A stretch of DNA of 64,000 bases. Source: Haloferax sp. Atlit-12N. GTDB taxonomy: Archaea; Halobacteriota; Halobacteria; Halobacteriales; Haloferacaceae. The stretch is from NCBI RefSeq assembly GCF_003383095.1, contig NZ_PSYW01000001.1, positions 1,240,001 to 1,304,000 on the forward strand. The letters run 5' to 3'. A model generated the notes under the pieces. It did not search any database. It saw nothing but the letters and a program-made list of their open reading frames with translations, and had not been told where the DNA came from. Below, one piece after another: positions 1 through 8,793 of this stretch. The position numbers and the translations under genes are program-made. Position 1 is the stretch's first letter, and each line of letters begins with the position of its first letter.

Positions 1-157
1 CCGCGCCGCAATATCGGTTCGGCGATGTACCGCCTCGGCCAGCTAGACGGTTTCGCGCCGAGCCGGGGGCATCGAATCGGCGTTCTCGCGGTTCGCCAAC
101 GGGGCCGACGAGGGCGGACGAGACGCCGACCGAGAGGCGTTCGAGGGCAACTCTTAA
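1..157 (+). pseudogene. 3' end of an unrecognised upstream gene, apparently frameshifted
   Basis: Only a tail is visible. Frame 1 from base 1 reads as a plausible protein with strong G/C at third codon positions (includes the stretch RNIGSAMYRLGQLDGFAP). After about base 64 it turns arginine-rich with weak third-position bias, which is typical of a wrong frame. Frame 2 has a stop at 44-46, but from 47 it becomes acidic with strong third-position bias and ends at TAA 155-157. Joining the two needs removal of one base, most easily in the run of five G at 65-69. This could be a decayed gene or a one-base sequence error. No family was recognised. Confidence 0.35.
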
Positions 158-187
158 TTCCGGTCCCGCGCAAGACAGTGTAGTTAC

Positions 188-1594
188 ATGGGTTTGCCGC
201 CGCTACAGTTACCACCAGCCACGACACTCGCGGCCGCACAGGTCTCGAATATTCCGCTGGACGATACGACGATAACGGTCCTCGGCGTGATCGGAATCAT
301 CGTCCTGATCGGCCTCTCGGCGTTCTTCTCCTCGTCCGAGATTGCGATGTTCTCGCTCGCAAAACACCGCGTCGACTCGATGGTCGAAGACGGTGTGCCG
401 GGCGCGGAACGGGTGAAAGCGCTCAAGGACGACCCGCACCGGCTTCTCGTGACCATTCTGGTTGGAAACAACATCGCGAACATCGCGATGTCCTCGATAT
501 CGACCGGACTGCTCGTCTTCGTCGGCTTCCAACAGGGAGAGGCGGTCGCAATCGCGACGTTCGGGATTACGGCAGTCGTCCTGCTGTTCGGCGAGAGCGC
601 GCCGAAATCCTACGCGGTCGAAAACACCGAGTCCTGGGCGCTCCGCATCGCGCGGCCTCTCAAGTACGCCGAGCTGCTGTTGCTCCCGCTCGTCGTCTTC
701 TTCGACTACCTGACCCGCGTCATCAACAAGGTCACCGGCGGTCAGACCGCCATCGAAACGACCTACGTCACCCGCGACGAGATTCAGAACCTCATCGAGA
801 CGGGCGAGCGCGAGGGCGTCATCGAGGAGGAAGAACGCGAGATGCTCGACCGCATCTTCCGGTTTAACTCGACCATCGCCAAGGAGGTCATGACCCCTCG
901 CCTCGACATGACCGCCGTCCCGAAGGACGCGACCATCGACGAGGCCATCGAGACGTGCGTGCAGGCCGACCACGAGCGGGTCCCCGTGTACGACGGTAAC
1001 CTGGACAACATCATCGGCATCGTCAACATCCGAAACCTCGTCCGCGAGAAGTACTACGGCGAACGCGGCGTCGGCATCGCCGACATCGTCTCGCCGACGC
1101 TCCACGTCCCCGAGTCGAAGAACGTCGACGAACTCATGGCCGAGATGCAGGACACTCGGATGCAGATGGTCGTCGTCATCGACGAGTTCGGGACCACCGA
1201 GGGGCTCATCACCCTCGAAGACATGGTCGAGGAAATCGTCGGCGACATCCTCGAAGGCGACGAGGAAGAACCGTTCGAGGCGGTCGACGAGAACACCTAC
1301 CTCGTCCGCGGCGAGGTCAACATCGACGAGGTCAACGAGATGCTCGACATCGAACTCCCCGAGGGCGAGGAGTTCGAGACGCTCGCCGGCTTCATCTTCA
1401 ACCGCGCCGGCCGCCTCGTCGAGGAAGGCGAGGAGATTAGCTACAACGACATCGTCATCCGCATCGAGCAGGTCGACAACACGCGCATCATGAAAGCGCG
1501 CATCCGGACCAACTCGGGCATCGAAGCCGCCGACGGCAACGGCGACGACGAGGACGGTGGCGACGAGGAAGCGGAAGTCGAGCCCGACACCTGA
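188..1594 (+). CDS. CNNM/CorC (HlyC/CorC, DUF21-CBS) family membrane protein
   Basis: Predicted integral membrane protein of the hemolysin/CorC family, implicated in Mg2+ or other divalent cation efflux in characterised members. Residues about 25-210 form the DUF21/CNNM transmembrane domain, with hydrophobic helices around 25-50, 85-110, 120-140 and 155-180. About 235-350 is a CBS pair (contains EVMTPRLDMTAVP and VVVIDEFGTTEGLITLEDMVEEI across two stretches). About 365-445 is a CorC_HlyC C-terminal domain, followed by an acidic tail. 468 residues is normal for the family. The ATG at 188 has an A/T-rich element about 30 bases upstream (CTCTTAATT), so the message is probably nearly leaderless. 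The transported ion is inferred, not shown. Confidence 0.9.
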   Translation: MGLPPLQLPPATTLAAAQVSNIPLDDTTITVLGVIGIIVLIGLSAFFSSSEIAMFSLAKHRVDSMVEDGVPGAERVKALKDDPHRLLVTILVGNNIANIAMSSISTGLLVFVGFQQGEAVAIATFGITAVVLLFGESAPKSYAVENTESWALRIARPLKYAELLLLPLVVFFDYLTRVINKVTGGQTAIETTYVTRDEIQNLIETGEREGVIEEEEREMLDRIFRFNSTIAKEVMTPRLDMTAVPKDATIDEAIETCVQADHERVPVYDGNLDNIIGIVNIRNLVREKYYGERGVGIADIVSPTLHVPESKNVDELMAEMQDTRMQMVVVIDEFGTTEGLITLEDMVEEIVGDILEGDEEEPFEAVDENTYLVRGEVNIDEVNEMLDIELPEGEEFETLAGFIFNRAGRLVEEGEEISYNDIVIRIEQVDNTRIMKARIRTNSGIEAADGNGDDEDGGDEEAEVEPDT

Positions 1595-1723
1595 TCAGTC
1601 CTGACCGGTCCGACCTGACCGAACCCGTCGTCTCGACGACCGATCCCGTTTCGCCCCGACATCCGAGCCCGTTTCGTCTCGACACCCGACTGAACTCGTT
1701 TTCGAACCGTCGTCCGCCGTGAC

Positions 1724-1999
1724 TCACCCGAGGAGCGTAAAGGAGAGAACCACGAGCACCAGCGACGCCAGCGCCAGAAACACCAGTCCGCTCGCGTCGG
1801 CGGTGCCGTCGCCGAGGCGTCGCGCCCGCCCGCGGAAGCGAATCGCCAGCGCGAACGCGCCGAGGCCGACGCTCCCGAAGGCGAACCCGCGGAGCGAGAT
1901 GCCGGTCACGACCGCCATCGCGACGTGGTAGACGCCGAAGACGGCCCAGAGGGCAGAAACGAGGGTGGCGAGCGCGACGCGGAGCCCACGAACGTTCAC
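1724..1999 (-). CDS. small membrane protein, third gene of the phosphate transporter operon
   Basis: 91-residue hydrophobic protein with three predicted membrane helices (about 7-30, 35-55, 70-90), of no family known to me. I chose the GTG at 1999-1997 because its GTGA overlaps the TGA stop of the upstream PiT gene by 4 bases, a classic translational-coupling arrangement. A longer frame up to 2074 would add a basic, unlikely N-terminus inside the PiT gene. Coupling to the transporter suggests a partner or assembly role, which is an inference. Confidence 0.6.
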   Translation of the reverse strand: MNVRGLRVALATLVSALWAVFGVYHVAMAVVTGISLRGFAFGSVGLGAFALAIRFRGRARRLGDGTADASGLVFLALASLVLVVLSFTLLG

Positions 2000-3195
2000 A
2001 GGCCGAGTACGCTCGACACGAGCGTAAAGACGCCGTAGCCCAGCCCGAACGCGAGCGCGAGCGAGCCGATCCACGCGAGGACCGTGTACAGCATCTTCCG
2101 CCGGGAGACGCCCGACCCGCCGGCGGCGTAGCCGGAGCCGATGATGGCGCTGACGATAATCTCGTTGAACGACACGGGAACGCCGAGGGCGACGGCGGTC
2201 TGGGCGATGGCGAACGAGGGAATCATCGCCGCAATAGAGCGCCGCGGCCCGAGCGAGGAGTAGTCCTGCGCGAGCGCCTTAATCATGCGCGGCGCGCCGG
2301 TCCACGACCCAGCGAGGAGGCCCACCCCGCCGCCGACGAGAAGCGCCGGAAGCGGGACCGCGACCACGTCCAGCAGGGGAACGAGCGGCCCGATGGCGAG
2401 GCCGACCTGACTGCCGCCCGCCGAGAAGGCCACGAGGCCGCCGAGGACGAGGAGGAACCGCCGCTGGCCGCGGGTCTTGTCGGTCGTCACCCAGCGACCG
2501 ACGATCGCGGCCGCGACGAGCGCGACGAAGAGGGAGGCGGCGACGAACCAGACCGTCTCGCCGAGGCCGATGCGGCCGGTCAGTTCGACCGCGGCGGCCC
2601 GGGCGACCGAGGCTGAACCCGACGCGCCACCGAGCCCCGCGAACTCCATGTTGGCGACGAGCAGGCCGACGATTCCGGCGAGCGCGGGCACGGTCCACTG
2701 CTCGGAGACGCCGTCGGCACGGAGGAGCCGTGCGGTCGCGTACGACGCGCCGCCGCCGACGAACGGCGTGAGCACCCACAGCGAGACGATCTGTTGGTAC
2801 TTCGCCCACGCGGGGTCGCCGCCCATGGCGAGGCCGACGCCGACGACCGCACCGGTGACGGTGAAGGCGGTGGCGATAGGGTAGCCCGCGAAGACGCCGA
2901 GCGCGACGAGCACCGCCGCGGTGAGGAGCGCGACGACCGCGGCTCCCGCGGTCAGCGTGACGCCGCCGATGAGTTCGGTGCCGACAGCGTTGGTGACGTT
3001 CGCGCCCTGCAGGAACGCCCCGGCGAAGCCGAGCAGGCCGACGATGAAGCCCGCGCGCATCACCGAGATGGCGTTGGCTCCGACCGCGGGCGCGAACGGC
3101 GTCGACCCCGACGACCCCGCGCCGATGGCCCACGCCATGAACAGGCTGGCGAGGGCGGCGACGACGAACGTGGCGAGCGTCGCGGTGGCTACCAC
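1996..3195 (-). CDS. pitA: PiT family inorganic phosphate transporter
   Basis: 399-residue polytopic membrane protein resembling low-affinity phosphate permeases (phosphate symport). Near the N-terminus it carries the PiT signature GANAISVMRAGF, matching the family's GAND-containing repeat. The second half has a related, degenerate repeat (VPVSFNEIIVSAIIGSGYA). About ten hydrophobic helices are visible. The start is GTG at 3195. It follows the 55-residue membrane protein by 46 bases and overlaps the downstream 91-residue protein, so the three form one transcription unit. A divergent winged-helix regulator lies just upstream of the operon and may control it. Confidence 0.87.
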   Translation of the reverse strand: MVATATLATFVVAALASLFMAWAIGAGSSGSTPFAPAVGANAISVMRAGFIVGLLGFAGAFLQGANVTNAVGTELIGGVTLTAGAAVVALLTAAVLVALGVFAGYPIATAFTVTGAVVGVGLAMGGDPAWAKYQQIVSLWVLTPFVGGGASYATARLLRADGVSEQWTVPALAGIVGLLVANMEFAGLGGASGSASVARAAAVELTGRIGLGETVWFVAASLFVALVAAAIVGRWVTTDKTRGQRRFLLVLGGLVAFSAGGSQVGLAIGPLVPLLDVVAVPLPALLVGGGVGLLAGSWTGAPRMIKALAQDYSSLGPRRSIAAMIPSFAIAQTAVALGVPVSFNEIIVSAIIGSGYAAGGSGVSRRKMLYTVLAWIGSLALAFGLGYGVFTLVSSVLGL

Positions 3196-3241
3196 GGGGC
3201 GACACCTCGGCGGTCGTCGGCGTCGGCTGTTGTCCCGTCCA

Positions 3242-3409
3242 TCAGCGGCGGCGCGCCTCGTCGTACCCCTCGCTCAGGCCGAGGAGCGTCCGACGGACGA
3301 GGAGATACCCGAAGAAGACGAAGAGCAACAACGCGACGAGCAGCCCGACGAACACGGGATTCCCCGCGAGAAAGTCGACGAGGCCGTCTACGACCAAAGG
3401 GTCGGTCAT
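3242..3409 (-). CDS. single-pass small membrane protein, first gene of the phosphate transporter operon
   Basis: 55-residue protein starting MTDPLVVDGLVDFLAGNP, with one hydrophobic helix (about 20-42) and a short basic/acidic C-terminus. I used the internal ATG at 3409, because the longer frame to 3475 runs through the promoter region and has a poor N-terminus. It lies 46 bases before the PiT transporter on the same strand and probably leads the operon. No known family; an accessory role in phosphate uptake is only suggested by position. Confidence 0.6.
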   Translation of the reverse strand: MTDPLVVDGLVDFLAGNPVFVGLLVALLLFVFFGYLLVRRTLLGLSEGYDEARRR

Positions 3410-3505
3410 GTGGATGGGTTCGGCGGGCACGAGGTATAGCAATTTCGGCGACGGGTCGTGAAAGAATACGAACACTCATGAGAAAACACGAGTAACGCGG
3501 ATTCG

Positions 3506-4450
3506 ATGGCCGACCTCATCCCCTCCAGCCCGGGTGATCCGGACGACGACCGGGACGACCGAGACCCCAAGGTTATCGGCCTCGACAGCGACGAGGCCGA
3601 CGACCTGCTCGGTGCCATCTCCTCGTCGACCGCCCGGTCGGTCCTCGCGTCGCTCCACGAGTCGCCGGCGACGCCCTCCGACCTCGCCACCGAGGTCGAC
3701 ACGTCTCTCCAGAACGTCCAGTACCACCTCGGGAACCTCTCGGAAGCGGGCCTCATCGAAGTCGCGGACACGAGGTACTCCGAGAAGGGCCGCGAGATGA
3801 AGGTGTACACGCCCGCGGACCAGGCGCTCGTCGTCGTCGCCGGGCGCGAGGACGAGACGAAGGGACTGAAAGGCGCGCTCACGCGCCTCATCGGCGGCGT
3901 CGGCGTCCTCGGTATCGGCGCGGCCGTGGTGAACCGACTCGCCCGAGCCGGGTCGATACTCCCGTTCAGCGGCACCTCGGCCGGCGGCGCGGACGACGCT
4001 GGCGGTTCCGAAGCCGGCCAAAGCGGCGGGTCGGGAGGCGACCTCAACGCGACCTATCAGGCCGAGTCGGCCAACACGACGACCGCGGCGGACTCGACGA
4101 CGCAGACCGCGACGCAGACAGCTACCGAAACCGCGACAACGACCGGCGGCGACGGCGGATTCAGCATCGCCGAAGCGACTACGACGGCGGACTCGACGAC
4201 GCAGACTGCGGAGGCGACGCGGACGGTGACGGAGACTACATGGACCGCCGCGGAGACCGCGACCGCGACGCCGACGCCGGTTCCGGACACGACGGCCGCA
4301 CAGACGGCCACCGAGACCGCGGCGCAACTCACGAGCGGGTCGGGCGGACTCGCCGGGACTATCGGGTCGCTCTCGCCGGGGACGCTGTTCTTCCTCGGGG
4401 GGCTGACCGTGCTTCTCGCGTGGGTCGCGGTGGGCGTGCTACGTGACTAA
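3506..4450 (+). CDS. membrane-anchored winged-helix (ArsR-like) transcriptional regulator
   Basis: 314 residues. Residues about 30-100 form an ArsR/HTH_20-type winged helix (LLGAISSSTARSVLASLHES, then a TSLQNVQYHL recognition helix). A hydrophobic segment sits around 128-148, a long Thr/Ala/Gln-rich low-complexity linker around 190-270, and a clear transmembrane helix around 290-310 at the C-terminus. This suggests a DNA-binding domain tethered to the membrane with a Thr-rich region that could lie outside the cell. It is divergent from the phosphate transporter operon across 96 bases, so it may sense or regulate phosphate transport; that is inferred from position. Confidence 0.75.
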   Translation: MADLIPSSPGDPDDDRDDRDPKVIGLDSDEADDLLGAISSSTARSVLASLHESPATPSDLATEVDTSLQNVQYHLGNLSEAGLIEVADTRYSEKGREMKVYTPADQALVVVAGREDETKGLKGALTRLIGGVGVLGIGAAVVNRLARAGSILPFSGTSAGGADDAGGSEAGQSGGSGGDLNATYQAESANTTTAADSTTQTATQTATETATTTGGDGGFSIAEATTTADSTTQTAEATRTVTETTWTAAETATATPTPVPDTTAAQTATETAAQLTSGSGGLAGTIGSLSPGTLFFLGGLTVLLAWVAVGVLRD

Positions 4451-4657
4451 AACGGTTGTTTGAGCTTACGGTGCGTATTTGATACCGTCACCCGTAGGAG
4501 TGAGTACGAGGTCGCGCGTGGCCCCCAACGGCGACGGGACTGCCATCCGTGCCCCTGCCCCTCACCCCGTCGTCTCGCGCGGCCTCGGACTGTCCCCAAC
4601 AGGCTTCCCCAGCCTGTTCCCGCTGATTCTTCCGGCCCTCCGCCGGACTCCACTGCG
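4451..4657. other. structured convergent intergenic region, possible small RNA or element remnant
   Basis: 207 bases between two convergent genes, longer than most gaps here. It contains two clean hairpins: AACAGGCT (4598-4605) with AGCCTGTT (4611-4618) around a 5-base loop, and CCGGC (4632-4636) with GCCGG (4642-4646). There is also an ACGGT/ACCGT pair near 4470-4490. Short open frames exist on both strands but look like neither known protein nor normal haloarchaeal codon use. I could not match it to RNase P RNA, SRP RNA, tRNA or a known insertion-sequence end. Confidence 0.35.
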
Positions 4658-5176
4658 TTACTCGTTAGGGACGATACGGAACGTCTCGAACGTCTCGCCG
4701 TCGACGGTGACGAGTCGCCCGCGGAGCCCGCCGTCCGGCAGTTCCTCCAGTTCCGCGTGCGCCTTGCGGTTGCCCCGCGGTTGGGCGTGACTCCCCGGGT
4801 TGAGGAGCGGAATCGGCCCAGTGCCGTCGAAGCCCGGCCGGTGGCTATGCCCGAAGATGACCGCGTCGGCCCCGCGTTCGCGGCCGAACATCGAAAGCGC
4901 GGTGTTCCCGCCGCGGCGGGTGTGGGTCACCGCGAACTCGACGCCGCCGTAGGTGACGTTCCGCGCCGCGGGAATCCGGTCGCGAATCTCGGAACCGTCG
5001 TTGTTGCCGTAGACCGCGAGGAAGCTGTCGGTCTCGTCGATGAACGCGTCGAGGACGGACTCGCGCATGAAGTCGCCCGCGTGGACGACGAGGTCGGCCT
5101 CGCGGACCGCGTCGAGGGTTCGGTTAGTCAGACGATGACCGTCCGTGCTGTGGGTGTCGGAGACGACGACGAGCAT
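4658..5176 (-). CDS. YfcE/MJ0936-type metallophosphoesterase
   Basis: 172-residue calcineurin-like phosphodiesterase. All metal-binding motifs are in order: SDTH near residue 6, GD (HAGDF) near 35, GNND near 60, VTHT near 85, GHSH near 110. Size and order match the small archaeal/bacterial YfcE family, whose members hydrolyse model phosphodiesters; the physiological substrate is unknown. The start is the ATG at 5176 (MLVVVSDTH); the frame continues upstream but that part is arginine-rich and lacks homology. It is divergent from the cation transporter. Confidence 0.87.
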   Translation of the reverse strand: MLVVVSDTHSTDGHRLTNRTLDAVREADLVVHAGDFMRESVLDAFIDETDSFLAVYGNNDGSEIRDRIPAARNVTYGGVEFAVTHTRRGGNTALSMFGRERGADAVIFGHSHRPGFDGTGPIPLLNPGSHAQPRGNRKAHAELEELPDGGLRGRLVTVDGETFETFRIVPNE

Positions 5177-5308
5177 GCGCGGGGCTATGGGCCGGAAGGA
5201 TTGAAACCTACCGACTGCGCGGTGGGTCGGTCGGCCCGCCGCAGTCGGCGAGCGGTGTCCCGGTTCTTCGTCGGTAGCTCTATCCCGGCGGGGGGAGTGG
5301 CCCACGAC

Positions 5309-6253
5309 ATGGCAGGCAGTACGTCCGTCGTCGTCGCCGCGCTCTTCGCGAACGGGGCGATTGCGATTCTCAAGTTCCTCGGCTATCTCGCGACCGGGAG
5401 TCCCTCCATGCTCTCCGAAACGTATCACTCCATCTCCGACACCGGCAACCAGGTGTTCCTCCTCATCGGCATCCGCGACAGCAAGCGCGACGAGACGCAG
5501 TCACACCCCTTCGGCTACGGGAAATCGCAGTTCTTCTACTCGTTTCTCGTCTCCGTGATGCTGTTCGGCATCGCCGGGTGGGAGTCGGCCAAACACGGCT
5601 ACAACGCCCTGATGCACCCCGGCCACGGCGGTGGCGGCGAGGCGCTCGTCCTGTTCGGCTTCCAAATCGAACCCGTGTTGGTCAACGTCGTCATCCTCCT
5701 CGGGGCGATTGCCTTCGAGACCTACGCCTTTCTGAAGGCGAACGCCGAACTCCGCCGGCAGATGGAAGAGTACGAGTGGAGCGGTCTCGTCGAGGCGTTC
5801 CGGGAGACGAGCGACGTGACGACGCTCACAGCGTTCACAGAGGACACCGTCGCCCTCGTCGGCGCGATGCTCGCGCTCGTCGGCATCGGCCTCACTGAAC
5901 TCACGGGGAACGAACTGTTCGACGCCGGCGCGGCGCTCCTCATCGGGATACTGCTCATGGGCTTCGCCATCGCGCTCGCGTGGGAGAACAAGCGCCTGCT
6001 CATCGGCGAGAGCGTCCCCATGGACGAGGAACAGGCCCTCCGAAACATCGTCAAAAACGACCCGCGAGTCGTCCACATCGACCACTTCCGCGCGACCTAC
6101 GTCGGCCCCGAGAAACTCCTCGTCGCCCTCGACGTGAGCTTCGACTCCGAACTCGGCACCGAAGAGATAGACGACCACATCTCCGACATCGAGGCCGAAC
6201 TCAAGGCGGCCGACGACCGGGTCCACTTCGTCTACATCGAACCCGAACTGTAG
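5309..6253 (+). CDS. cation diffusion facilitator, ZnT9 (SLC30A9)-like subgroup
   Basis: 314-residue CDF transporter with about six membrane helices and a cytoplasmic C-terminal dimerisation domain (about 225-314). Helix 2 carries HSISDTGNQ with the usual His/Asp metal site. In helix 5 the usual HxxxD is replaced by TEDTVALVG, a pattern I associate with the ZnT9-like branch, as are the SHPFGYGK motif and the FLKANAELRRQ segment. Expected function is export of Zn2+ or a similar ion in exchange for protons. The start is the ATG at 5309; an in-frame GTG at 5297 is also possible. The next gene begins immediately after its stop. Confidence 0.85.
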   Translation: MAGSTSVVVAALFANGAIAILKFLGYLATGSPSMLSETYHSISDTGNQVFLLIGIRDSKRDETQSHPFGYGKSQFFYSFLVSVMLFGIAGWESAKHGYNALMHPGHGGGGEALVLFGFQIEPVLVNVVILLGAIAFETYAFLKANAELRRQMEEYEWSGLVEAFRETSDVTTLTAFTEDTVALVGAMLALVGIGLTELTGNELFDAGAALLIGILLMGFAIALAWENKRLLIGESVPMDEEQALRNIVKNDPRVVHIDHFRATYVGPEKLLVALDVSFDSELGTEEIDDHISDIEAELKAADDRVHFVYIEPEL

Positions 6254-6472
6254 ATGGACCTCACGCAAATCGCCCCCTCGGTCATGTTCGTCGCCGCCGG
6301 CGGCTACATCTACAGGCGGCCGATGTCAGCGAGAAACCTCGTTTCGCCCCGGGAGTGGAGGGAGTCGCCGGAGCAGGCGGCGGAACTCCAACGAGATTTG
6401 GCAAAAGGGCTCGGTGTCGCACTCATCCTCGGTGGCGTGCTGTGGTTCGTCGTCGCGTTCGCGATTGGCTGA
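6254..6472 (+). CDS. small membrane protein downstream of the CDF transporter
   Basis: 72 residues, starting MDLTQIAPSVMFVAAGGYIY, with two hydrophobic helices (about 7-20 and 50-70) flanking a charged amphipathic segment. Its ATG directly abuts the TAG stop of the cation transporter, so the two are almost certainly co-transcribed and coupled. No known family. It converges on the threonine aldolase gene with only 6 bases between the stops. Confidence 0.65.
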   Translation: MDLTQIAPSVMFVAAGGYIYRRPMSARNLVSPREWRESPEQAAELQRDLAKGLGVALILGGVLWFVVAFAIG

Positions 6473-6478
6473 GGCCGC

Positions 6479-7504
6479 CTACCGCGTTTCGACCGCCTGT
6501 GCGACCCGCTCGACTGCTTCTTTGACTTCCTCGCGCGACACGTTCAGATTCGTCGTAAAGCGAGTGTGGTACTCGCCGAACGTGCCGCCGAGGACGCCCG
6601 CGTCGTCGCACAGACTCACGAACTTCTCAGCCGTTAGCCCTGCGTCTTCGGAGTCGACGACGACGATGTTCGTGTCGGGCGTCGGCACCGACAGGCCGGA
6701 GACGGCGTCGAGACCCTCGGCGAGGACGCGGGCGTTCTCGTGGTCGTCGGCGAGGCGGTCGATGTTGTCGAGTGCGACGAGTCCCGGCGCGGCGATGAGA
6801 CCGGCCTGTCGCATGCCGCCGCCGAACTGCTTTCTGACGCGGACGGCCTCCTCGATGAACGCCTCTGGACCCGCGAGCATCGAGCCGACAGGCGCGCCGA
6901 GCCCCTTCGAGAGACAGAACATCACCGTGTCGACGCGCTCGACCATCGCCGCGGGGTCCTCGTCGAGGGCGACGCAGGCGTTGAACAGGCGCGCACCGTC
7001 GAGATGGACCGGAATCCCGAGGTCGCTGGCGGCGTCGGCCGCGGCGTCGATATCGGCTTTCGGAATCGCGACGCCGCCGCGGGCGTTGTGAGTGTTTTCG
7101 AGACACAGAACGCCCGTACCGGCGACGTGAAGCGACTCCTCGCGGGCGTGTTCGCGGACCTGTTCGGGCGTCGGCGCGGCGCGCTCGCCGGCGTCGTAGG
7201 CGCGGACTTGCAGGCCCGACAGTTGGGCGAAGCCGCCGACCTCCCACTTGTAGACGTGCGCCTTCGCGTCCACGAGCGCCTCCTGCCCGGGGTCGGCGTG
7301 GACGCGGGCGGCGATTTGGTTGCCCATCGTCCCCGACGGCACGAACAGCGCATCCTCCTTACCGACCAGTTCGGCGGCGCGCGCTTCGAGTTCGTTCACG
7401 GTCGGGTCGTCGCCGTACACGTCGTCGCCGACGTCGGCGTCGCGGGCGGCCTCGCGCATCTCGTCGGACGGGAGCGTGACGGTGTCGCTTCGGAGGTCTA
7501 TCAT
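6479..7504 (-). CDS. ltaE: low-specificity L-threonine aldolase
   Basis: 341-residue PLP-dependent enzyme of fold type I that cleaves L-threonine or L-allo-threonine to glycine and acetaldehyde. It begins with the family hallmark MIDLRSDTVTLP. Other conserved features are GDDVYGDDPTVNELE, the PSGTMGNQ cofactor-binding segment, ENTHNARGG, the HLDGARLFNA aspartate motif, and the PLP lysine in FCLSKGLGAPVGS. The start ATG at 7504 gives exactly the expected N-terminus. It stands alone, divergent from the M29 peptidase. Confidence 0.93.
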   Translation of the reverse strand: MIDLRSDTVTLPSDEMREAARDADVGDDVYGDDPTVNELEARAAELVGKEDALFVPSGTMGNQIAARVHADPGQEALVDAKAHVYKWEVGGFAQLSGLQVRAYDAGERAAPTPEQVREHAREESLHVAGTGVLCLENTHNARGGVAIPKADIDAAADAASDLGIPVHLDGARLFNACVALDEDPAAMVERVDTVMFCLSKGLGAPVGSMLAGPEAFIEEAVRVRKQFGGGMRQAGLIAAPGLVALDNIDRLADDHENARVLAEGLDAVSGLSVPTPDTNIVVVDSEDAGLTAEKFVSLCDDAGVLGGTFGEYHTRFTTNLNVSREEVKEAVERVAQAVETR

Positions 7505-7621
7505 GCGCGGAGAGACCGCGCCGACGGAGAAATAAACGGTGGTCCGCGTGGCGTTCCCCGCCGGCCGTCGCAATATTTGCGCTTCGAAAGGTGTTTGCCC
7601 CGGGGACACACACGACGCGGT

Positions 7622-8704
7622 ATGGACCCGCGCATCCGCGAGCACGCACAGACCATCGTCGACCACTCCACGAGCGTCGAGGCCGGCGACAACGTCGTCG
7701 TCTCCGCGCCCTCGGTGGCCGAAGACCTCGTCACGGCCATCCACGAACTGCTCGGCGACCGCGGCGCGAACGTCGTCGCGATGGACGCGAACCCGCGGTT
7801 CACCCGCGCGTTCCTCCGCGCCGGCGACGACGACTACGAGACGCCCGAGCACGTGCTGGCGCTCTACGAGGAGACGGACGTCATCATCCGCGTCCGCGGC
7901 GAGACGAACGCCACCGAACAGAGCGACGTGCCGCCGGAGACGAACGCCGCGTACAAGCGCGCGTACAAACCGGTGCAGGGCGAGATGCTGTCGAAGCGCT
8001 GGTGTCTCACCCAGTACCCCGCGAAGGGGAGCGCCCAACTCGCGGGCATGAGCACCGAAGCCTACGAGAACTTCGTCTACGACGCCGTCACCCTCGACTG
8101 GGAGGCGCAAGGCGAACTCCAACAGCAGTTGGTCGACATCCTCAACGACGGCGACGAGGTCCGCATCAAGTCGGGCGACGAGACCGACGTGACGATGAGC
8201 ATCGCCGGCAACACCGCCATCAACGACACGGCCGAGCACAACCTCCCCGGCGGGGAAGTGTTCACCGCGCCCGTGAAGGACTCCGTGAACGGCGAGGTCT
8301 ACTTCGACCTGCCGCTGTACCGGCAGGGCCGCGAGGTCTCCGGCGTCCGCGTCCGCTTCGAGGACGGCGAGGTCGTCGACTACTCCGCCGAGGGGAACGA
8401 GGAGGTCTTAGACGGCGTGTTCGACACCGACGAGGGCGCGCGCTACCTCGGCGAACTCGGTATCGGCATGAACCGCAGCATCGACCAGTTCACCTACAAC
8501 ATGCTGTTCGACGAGAAGATGGGCGACACCGTCCACATGGCCGTCGGCTCGGCGTACCCCGAGACGGTCGGTGAAGAGAACGAACTCAACGAGAGCGCCG
8601 AGCACGTCGACATGATCGTCGACATGTCCGAGGACTCGGTCATCGAGGTCGACGGCGAGGTCGTCCAGCGGGACGGCACGTTCGTCTTCGAAGACGAGTT
8701 CTGA
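7622..8704 (+). CDS. M29 family aminopeptidase (AmpS/aminopeptidase T type)
   Basis: 360-residue metallo-aminopeptidase. The two-metal site is visible in the C-terminal half: Glu in NLPGGEVFTAP, Glu in LGELGIGMN, His in GDTVHMAVG and the His/Asp of HVDMIVDM. The N-terminal half matches the family scaffold (DPRIREHAQTIVDHS). Length fits the family. The family usually binds Zn2+ or Co2+ and releases N-terminal residues from peptides. ATG at 7622; monocistronic. Confidence 0.88.
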   Translation: MDPRIREHAQTIVDHSTSVEAGDNVVVSAPSVAEDLVTAIHELLGDRGANVVAMDANPRFTRAFLRAGDDDYETPEHVLALYEETDVIIRVRGETNATEQSDVPPETNAAYKRAYKPVQGEMLSKRWCLTQYPAKGSAQLAGMSTEAYENFVYDAVTLDWEAQGELQQQLVDILNDGDEVRIKSGDETDVTMSIAGNTAINDTAEHNLPGGEVFTAPVKDSVNGEVYFDLPLYRQGREVSGVRVRFEDGEVVDYSAEGNEEVLDGVFDTDEGARYLGELGIGMNRSIDQFTYNMLFDEKMGDTVHMAVGSAYPETVGEENELNESAEHVDMIVDMSEDSVIEVDGEVVQRDGTFVFEDEF

Positions 8705-8793
8705 CCGGGAGGGTCGCGCCCTTCCTGTTCGCGGACAACTCGCAACATTTCGACTCCAGTTTATCTCCCGGAGAATCGCTTTGTGTCGTCGGA

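Noticed and set aside
462..1105. Long open frames opposite to CorC and in other genes (for example the 298-residue frame at 209-1105 minus)
   Set aside because: They are antisense or shifted shadows of strong genes; protein sequences are low-complexity, rich in Asp or Arg, and lack family motifs.
4451..4657. RNase P RNA or SRP RNA
   Set aside because: Lacks the conserved GAGGAAAGUCC/ACAGAA (RNase P) and GGAAGGGAGCA (SRP domain IV) signatures and is too short.
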